Assembly: GCA_913054415.1 (NCBI GenBank)
Contig: CAJXII010000018.1
Location: 1-17,869 of the forward strand
DNA: 17,869 nt
Source of the DNA: an uncultured Arcobacter sp.
Lineage (GTDB): Bacteria; Campylobacterota; Campylobacteria; Campylobacterales; Arcobacteraceae
Direction of reading: 5' to 3'
Shown: positions 13,502-17,869 of the stretch, piece after piece
Layout of the letters: each line of letters begins with the position of its first letter
Position numbering within the stretch: the first letter of the stretch is position 1
The notes under the pieces: generated by a model
What the model was told of the DNA's origin: nothing
The model's input: the letters and a program-made list of their open reading frames with translations, nothing else
The model's database searches: none
Made by a program: the position numbers and the translations under genes

Positions 13502-14411
13502 TTATAACTTCCGTATTAAAATTTTCTTTACATAAACTTATCATATCATCAGGCATATCTACTTTAAAACTCATATTTTTATGAGTAGTAGGATGTGTTA
13601 GATATAGATTATAAGCATGTAAATATACTCTGTCTATTTTATCTTTTTTACCCTTAAAACCATATAATATATCTCCTAAGATATGTCTATTTATAGATTC
13701 TAAATGAACTCTTATTTGATGAGTTCTACCTGTAAATAGTTTGGCAGCTATAAGTTCTATTTTTGTTGTCGGATTTTCTATAAGTTTTATAAATGTTGTT
13801 TTTGCCCATTTTCCATTGGTGATTACTGCTTGTTTGAGTCTATTGTTTGGGTTTCGCCCTATTGGTTTTTCTATTGTTGTATCATCTTTTAAAGCTAAAT
13901 CTATCAAAGCTAAATAGTATCTTCCCATTGTTTTATCTTGTAGTTGTTGTGATAATATAGTATGAGCAGTATCTGTTTTGGCAACTACCATCAATCCACT
14001 TGTGCCTTTATCAAGTCTATGCACAATCCCATGCCTTTGCTCTCCACTTATAGTAGATAAAGAGATATTTTTAGATTTGAGCCAATCAACAAGTGTAGCT
14101 TCTTTGACACTTGGAGCATCATGCACAACTAAACCTGATGGTTTGTTGATAACAAGTATATCATCATCTTCATAAACAATCTGCACATCAAAATCTACTG
14201 TTTTTGCTTCTAAAGATGGTGGTGCCGGAAAATCTATATCTATTTGTTGATCGATATTTAATTTGTAACTTGTTTTGGTTATAGTTTTGCTATTGACTTG
14301 AACAAATCCTTTTTTGATTAGTTGTTCTATTTGATTTCTACTTTGATTGAGTTGTGTTGTTAGAAATTTATCTATTCTTGTTTGTTGATCTACAATAATT
14401 GTTTTATTCAT
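13452..14411 (-). CDS. rluD: RluD-family ribosomal large-subunit pseudouridine synthase
   Basis: The 319-residue enzyme has an N-terminal S4 RNA-binding domain (about 11-60, TRIDKFLTT through GFVQVNSKTI) and the catalytic motif HRLDKGTSG (131-139) with Asp134 as the nucleophile, plus INKPSGLVVH (88-97) and the later TGRTHQIRVHL block. RluD-type enzymes make pseudouridines in helix 69 of 23S rRNA; RluC-type specificity cannot be ruled out from sequence alone. It is the first gene of the long minus-strand run. The ATG lies only 19 bases from the divergent rodA ATG, so its promoter must sit inside rodA. Its last 50 bases overlap the start of flpA. Confidence 0.9.
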   Translation of the reverse strand: MNKTIIVDQQTRIDKFLTTQLNQSRNQIEQLIKKGFVQVNSKTITKTSYKLNIDQQIDIDFPAPPSLEAKTVDFDVQIVYEDDDILVINKPSGLVVHDAPSVKEATLVDWLKSKNISLSTISGEQRHGIVHRLDKGTSGLMVVAKTDTAHTILSQQLQDKTMGRYYLALIDLALKDDTTIEKPIGRNPNNRLKQAVITNGKWAKTTFIKLIENPTTKIELIAAKLFTGRTHQIRVHLESINRHILGDILYGFKGKKDKIDRVYLHAYNLYLTHPTTHKNMSFKVDMPDDMISLCKENFNTEVINEKISPTYIIDRFNQL

Positions 14412-14424
14412 ATTATGCTATTAT
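14411..14424 (+). promoter_or_regulatory. Candidate -10 boxes for rodA, possibly a leaderless transcript
   Basis: Two TATTAT hexamers (14411-14416 and 14419-14424) lie in the 19-base rluD-rodA gap. The second ends exactly 6 bases before the rodA ATG at 14431, which would put the transcript start at or next to the start codon. No Shine-Dalgarno is seen before rodA. AT-rich composition makes chance matches likely. Confidence 0.3.
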
Positions 14425-14430
14425 CTCTTT

Positions 14431-15537
14431 ATGTTTTTATTTGATAAAAGAATTATATCACATTTTGATTTTGAACTTATAATATTTATACTACCAATGA
14501 TATATTTATCACATCATTTAATAGGTGAGATAAATCTAACCTTAGCAAATAAGCAGTTGGTTTACTTTAGTATTGCATCTGTTCTTTTTGTAGTTGTATT
14601 TTTATTTCCATTTAGAAAGTTTGCTAGAGTGATACCTATTTTGTATTGGTTGGGGATTGTTCTTTTAATAGGTGTTGAGTTTTTTGGAATATCTATTTTG
14701 GGTGCAAAAAGATGGCTTCAGTTACCATTTTTACATATGACAATTCAGCCTTCTGAGTTGATAAAACCAGCTTTTTTATTGATGTTGGCATATCTGATTC
14801 AACAAAAACCACCACCTGAAACAGGATATAAAATAAAAGATTTTTTATATTTTTCATTTTATATTGTATTGCCATTTATTTTAATAGCAAAAGAACCAGA
14901 TTTAGGAACGGCATTAATATTGCTTCTTACAGGTTATGGAATACTTTTAATTGTTGGTATTGACAAAAAGATTATTATTACTATTGTGCTTGTTTTATCA
15001 GTTTCGTCGCCTTTGATATATACATATTTAATCAAAGATTATCAAAAAAAACGGATCACTGATTTTATGAGTAAAAAACCAAGTTACCATGTGCAACAAT
15101 CTATTATTGCTATAGGATCAGGTGGATTATATGGTAAAGATGTGCAAGAGGCTACACAAACACATCTAAAATTTTTACCTATTGCTACAAGTGATTTTAT
15201 ATTTGCTTCATTTGTGGAGCGGTATGGATTTATAGGTTCGCTTGTTTTGATATTGCTGTATCTAGCAACGATTATCCATCTTTTACTTTTGAATTATTAT
15301 TTTAAAAATGATTATCTTATACGGGTATTTGCATCTGGAGTTGGGTTGCTTATCTTTTTAAATATGAGTGTAAATATTTTGATGGTAATAGGTTTTGCTC
15401 CAGTAGTTGGGTTGCCATTGCCTATGTTTAGTTATGGTGGAAGTTCATTTTTGACATTTATAGTGATTATCGCTATTTTGGAAAATCTTTTGGCTTTTAG
15501 ATTTTTAAACTCTTATGATTTTATAAAAAAAATGTAA
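14431..15537 (+). CDS. rodA: Rod-shape-determining SEDS peptidoglycan glycosyltransferase RodA
   Basis: The 368-residue SEDS protein has about ten hydrophobic segments and the family blocks KRWLQLPFLHMTIQPSEL (93-110), KEPDLGTAL (154-162), TSDFIFASFVERYGF (253-267, with Asp255 at the catalytic position equivalent to E. coli Asp262) and GLPLPMFSYGGSS near the C-terminus. It polymerises lipid II for side-wall growth with a class B penicillin-binding protein. Length and the short N-terminus favour RodA over FtsW, and C. jejuni rodA (Cj1282) has the same place beside rluD-flpA-trmB-ftsEX. The start MFLFDKR agrees with RodA proteins of this phylum as I remember them, but no Shine-Dalgarno precedes it. 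Confidence 0.93.
   Translation: MFLFDKRIISHFDFELIIFILPMIYLSHHLIGEINLTLANKQLVYFSIASVLFVVVFLFPFRKFARVIPILYWLGIVLLIGVEFFGISILGAKRWLQLPFLHMTIQPSELIKPAFLLMLAYLIQQKPPPETGYKIKDFLYFSFYIVLPFILIAKEPDLGTALILLLTGYGILLIVGIDKKIIITIVLVLSVSSPLIYTYLIKDYQKKRITDFMSKKPSYHVQQSIIAIGSGGLYGKDVQEATQTHLKFLPIATSDFIFASFVERYGFIGSLVLILLYLATIIHLLLLNYYFKNDYLIRVFASGVGLLIFLNMSVNILMVIGFAPVVGLPLPMFSYGGSSFLTFIVIIAILENLLAFRFLNSYDFIKKM
14452..14457 (-). promoter_or_regulatory. Candidate extended -10 promoter of the rluD run, inside rodA
   Basis: On the minus strand TGATATAAT reads as an extended -10 element (TGn plus perfect TATAAT) located in rodA codons 8-9. A start near 14445 would give a leader of about 34 nt before the rluD ATG at 14411. 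It is the best promoter candidate for the ten-gene run because the intergenic gap is too short to hold one. Confidence 0.5.
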
Positions 15538-15553
15538 TTCTAAAGATTATTTT

Positions 15554-15561
15554 GATAAAAT
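15554..15561 (+). promoter_or_regulatory. Candidate -10 box before the 81-residue unknown gene
   Basis: GATAAAAT in the 30-base gap after rodA ends exactly 6 bases before the ATG at 15568, and the gene has no Shine-Dalgarno. If used, the transcript would start at or next to the start codon. Co-transcription from rodA is equally possible, since no terminator separates them. Confidence 0.3.
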
Positions 15562-15567
15562 AGCACT

Positions 15568-15813
15568 ATGGTAGTAGATAATAAAACATTAACTTTTCAT
15601 ATTAACAATTTCGCATACACTATAGATATAGGTCCAGACCTAAATGGAGAAGTTCAAGAGGAGATTACTAAGTTTTTAGACTTAGATAAAGAGATCTCCA
15701 CAAAAGAGCTTCTTTTAGCATATCTTAGACGAACTCATGAATTTATTGCCTTTAAAAAAGATGTTCAAACCCAAATACAAAGAGTAGATGAGTTTAATCA
15801 AACTAAAACATAA
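15568..15813 (+). CDS. Small protein of unknown function between rodA and the pilin-like gene
   Basis: I do not recognise this 81-residue protein. It has no signal peptide or membrane segment, so it should be cytoplasmic. Residues 5-22 look like a short beta hairpin (TLTFHINNFAYTIDIG), followed by an acidic helical stretch with alternating Glu/Asp/Lys (EVQEEITKFLDLDKEI) and a basic C-terminal helix ending in QTKT. Codon use is like that of its neighbours. It is 30 bases after rodA and its stop is one base before the likely start of the pilin-like gene, so the two are probably translated together and lead into priA. There is no Shine-Dalgarno. The start MVVDNK is the only ATG that keeps the hairpin. 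Confidence 0.75.
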   Translation: MVVDNKTLTFHINNFAYTIDIGPDLNGEVQEEITKFLDLDKEISTKELLLAYLRRTHEFIAFKKDVQTQIQRVDEFNQTKT

Positions 15814-15814
15814 T

Positions 15815-16240
15815 ATGATCTTAAAAAAATCTTTTTCATTACTAGAGTTAATTTTTGTTATTATTGTTGTATCTATTCTTTCTAGTGTAGCAGTATCAAA
15901 ATATAGCAATAGTATCCAAAAAGCAAATATTTTAAAACTACAAGCACAAGTAGCTTATATAAGGGAAAAAATAAATAGCAATATCATAGAGCAAAGACTC
16001 AAAGCAAATATACCAATACTTGATAGTTTGGATGATAATGATAAAGAACTATTTAATCTGATTATGAAACAACCTATAAAAGCGGTTTCAAACAAAGGTG
16101 GAAATTGGTCTAAAGATATGACAAATACCTATAAAGCTTGGATCAATAGTGATGAGTATGTAAAATTTGTTTATAATAGTGATGATTTTACTTTTGATTG
16201 TGATATAAAAGATAAATATTGTCAAGAGATGACACAATGA
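15815..16240 (+). CDS. Type IV pilin-like (pseudopilin) protein
   Basis: The protein (141 residues from this ATG) has a class III signal: a short basic leader MILKKS, then FSLLELIFVIIVVSILSSVAV, with the conserved Glu at position +5 of the mature form (E11) and a single hydrophobic helix. Prepilin peptidase would cut between Ser6 and Phe7; the residue before the cut is normally Gly. A start at 15788 would add nine residues (MSLIKLKHN) and overlap the previous gene, giving an unusually long leader, so 15815 is preferred. The globular part is Lys/Asp-rich with two cysteines near the C-terminus (CDIKDKYC), which could form a disulfide loop. Such proteins work in type II secretion or DNA uptake. 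Its stop overlaps the priA start by 4 bases (ATGA). The partner machinery is not in the window. Confidence 0.82.
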   Translation: MILKKSFSLLELIFVIIVVSILSSVAVSKYSNSIQKANILKLQAQVAYIREKINSNIIEQRLKANIPILDSLDDNDKELFNLIMKQPIKAVSNKGGNWSKDMTNTYKAWINSDEYVKFVYNSDDFTFDCDIKDKYCQEMTQ

Positions 16241-17869
16241 ATTATTATAAAGTTGCCATCTTAAAATCTCCACTTGAGCCTTTGACATACCAAAGTGTTC
16301 AAGATATCAAAATAGGTCAAGAGGTATATGTCCAACTAGCTAGAAGAAAATCAGATCTTTTAGCAGTAGTAGTAGAAAAAGTTGATCAGCCATCTTTTAA
16401 GTGTTCAGATATTATCTCTGTAACAAATAGATATTATGATGATATGATGTTAGTAAGTGCAAAATTTATATCAGCATATTATATATGTAGTTTATCGGAA
16501 GCTTTGAGCATCTATACACCTTTTGATCAAACTTTGGATATAGAGGATAAGATAGATTATAATAGTGATAAAATTATGCTTTCTAATATCCAACAAAAAC
16601 TATATAATTTTACTAAAAAAAATAGATTATCACTTTTGTTTAGTGCTACAGGTAGTGGTAAAACAGAGATATATATCAAATCTATGCTTGATACAGTATC
16701 TAAAAACAAACAAGTTGTGATGCTTATGCCAGAGATAGCATTAACTCCACAAATGCAAAAAAGATTAGAATTAGTTTTTGGAAATAGTGTTGCTATTTGG
16801 CATTCTAAAATAACAAAAAAAAGAAAAATTGAAATTTTACAGCAACTACAAAAAGGCAAGATAAATATTATAGCTGGAGCTAGATCGGCATTGTTTTTGC
16901 CATATAAAAATTTGGGATTGATTATTGTTGATGAGGAGCATGATGATTCTTATAAATCTGAACAAAAACCTAGGCTTAATGCAAAAGATCTATCTTTATA
17001 TATTGGTCAAAGATTTGATATTCAAGTGATCTTAGGATCAGCAACTCCATCTTTAAATTCATATTATAAAGTGCCTTGTATTGTCAATACTCAAACATAT
17101 TTTGATACAACCAAAAAGATATTGTTTGATCAACAAAATGTAGGTTTGGATGATATGGTAGTTGATAATATAAAAGAGGTCTTAGCTAAAAACGAACAAG
17201 TTATTGTATTCTTGCCAACTAGGGCGAATTTTAAATATCAAATATGTAGTGACTGTGGTAAATCTTTGGAGTGTCCATTTTGTTCAGTAAGTCTTAGTTT
17301 GCATAAGGATCAAAATTCACTTCGTTGCCACTATTGTAACTATACACAACATTTAGTAAGTAATTGTCCTAGTTGTGGTGGATTGATCAAAAATTATAGA
17401 TTAGGAACAGCAGAGATAGCATCTCAACTAGAAAATATTTTTAACGATAAAATTGTAGCCAAATTTGATAGGGATAGTATCAAAACAAATGGACAGCTAA
17501 AAAAAATATTAAAAAAATTCAATGATAATAAAATTGATATTTTAGTAGGAACTCAGATGTTATCCAAAGGGCATGATTATCATAATGTTACTTTAGCGGT
17601 GATATTAGGAATAGATAGTGTTTTAAATATGACAAGTTATAGATCAAGAGAAAAAGCACTATCACTAGCTTTACAGATTTCAGGAAGAAGTGGAAGAAAA
17701 GGTCAAGGCAAAGTGATAATTCAGACTAAAAATAAAGATTTTTTTGAAAAATATATGCTAAAGCAAAGTTATCAAGATTTTTTAGATGATGAGTTAGAAA
17801 AAAGGGCAAATCTATATCCACCTGCTGTGAAATTGGCAAAAGTTGTATTTAGTCATAAAAATTATCAAC
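16237..17869 (+). CDS. priA: Primosomal protein N' (replication restart helicase PriA), 3' end outside window
   Basis: The open frame continues to the window edge with 544 complete codons visible and no stop. It shows the PriA order: a short DNA-binding N-terminal domain (1-105), Walker A ATGSGKTE (137-144), MPEIALTPQM (164-173), GARSALF (214-220), DEEHDDSYK (232-240, the DEEH box), LGSATPSL (266-273), eight cysteines in four CxxC pairs (C337/C340, C346/C349, C364/C367, C377/C380) for two zinc sites, and the helicase blocks GTQMLSKGHDY and ISGRSGRKGQG. PriA reloads the replisome at stalled forks. The N-terminal domain is shorter than in E. coli PriA, as in other Campylobacterota. I expect roughly 60-80 residues to be missing. 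The ATG overlaps the pilin-like stop by 4 bases, suggesting coupled translation. Confidence 0.95.
   Translation, partial: MNYYKVAILKSPLEPLTYQSVQDIKIGQEVYVQLARRKSDLLAVVVEKVDQPSFKCSDIISVTNRYYDDMMLVSAKFISAYYICSLSEALSIYTPFDQTLDIEDKIDYNSDKIMLSNIQQKLYNFTKKNRLSLLFSATGSGKTEIYIKSMLDTVSKNKQVVMLMPEIALTPQMQKRLELVFGNSVAIWHSKITKKRKIEILQQLQKGKINIIAGARSALFLPYKNLGLIIVDEEHDDSYKSEQKPRLNAKDLSLYIGQRFDIQVILGSATPSLNSYYKVPCIVNTQTYFDTTKKILFDQQNVGLDDMVVDNIKEVLAKNEQVIVFLPTRANFKYQICSDCGKSLECPFCSVSLSLHKDQNSLRCHYCNYTQHLVSNCPSCGGLIKNYRLGTAEIASQLENIFNDKIVAKFDRDSIKTNGQLKKILKKFNDNKIDILVGTQMLSKGHDYHNVTLAVILGIDSVLNMTSYRSREKALSLALQISGRSGRKGQGKVIIQTKNKDFFEKYMLKQSYQDFLDDELEKRANLYPPAVKLAKVVFSHKNYQ

Noticed and set aside
15788..15814. 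Starting the pilin-like protein at the ATG at 15788
   Set aside because: It would give a 15-residue leader before the cleavage site and a 26-base overlap with the previous gene; the ATG at 15815 gives the usual short leader.
16557..16859. A 100-codon minus-strand open frame inside priA
   Set aside because: It lies opposite the Walker A and following region of PriA, whose motifs are intact; the Phe/Cys-rich product looks like a shadow.
1..17869. CRISPR array, insertion sequence, prophage, tRNA or rRNA gene
   Set aside because: No spaced direct repeats, transposase-like frames, terminal inverted repeats or cloverleaf patterns were found, and gene-free gaps are all under 100 bases.

Overview
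The window is AT-rich, gene-dense bacterial chromosome that reads as core genome of a member of the Campylobacterota (Epsilonproteobacteria), probably a free-living or loosely host-associated relative of Sulfurimonas, Arcobacter or Sulfurospirillum. The grounds are a DUF3373-type outer-membrane protein, a FlhX (FlhB C-terminal) homologue, a long-form TrmB, a FlpA-type fibronectin-III lipoprotein, and a run of rluD, flpA, trmB, ftsE, ftsX and a LytM/EnvC-like gene with rodA divergent from it. From memory this run matches the Campylobacter jejuni Cj1275c-Cj1282 neighbourhood. I saw no mobile element, CRISPR array, rRNA or tRNA. No stretch over 300 bases lacks a gene, and most junctions overlap or are a few bases apart.

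Layout. (1) Positions 1-1980, plus strand: a small periplasmic protein that looks like a c-type cytochrome without its haem-binding motif, a strong hairpin terminator, then a DUF3373 beta-barrel protein and a terminator shared with the converging glnB. (2) 1998-4939, minus strand: a likely operon of Ste24-type M48 protease, TtcA-like PP-loop protein, short PssA-like CDP-alcohol phosphatidyltransferase and PII protein GlnB, with a TATAAT box just upstream of the protease gene. (3) 4994-14411, minus strand: one unbroken run of ten genes: rluD, flpA, trmB, ftsE, ftsX, EnvC-like, PP-loop thiolase-like, FliK-like, flhX and an MnmC2-like oxidoreductase. (4) 14431-17869, plus strand: rodA, an 81-residue unknown, a type IV pilin-like protein and priA, which is cut by the window end.

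How they fit together. The ten-gene run mixes cell-wall division control (FtsE-FtsX with a LytM protein that has lost its zinc ligands and so is likely an amidase activator), RNA modification (RluD, TrmB, the PP-loop thiolase, the MnmC2-like enzyme) and flagellar export control (FliK-like plus FlhX). RodA, divergent from it, is the elongation glycosyltransferase. Points worth attention: the haem-less cytochrome-like protein, a TtcA relative missing its canonical second cysteine, the FlpA segment matching the C. jejuni fibronectin-binding motif, a 19-bp gap between the divergent rluD and rodA start codons, and several starts with no Shine-Dalgarno but a -10-like hexamer 6-7 bases upstream, suggesting leaderless transcripts. 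I do not see a wholly new multi-gene system here; the most original lead is the FliK-like/FlhX pair embedded between tRNA-modification genes.
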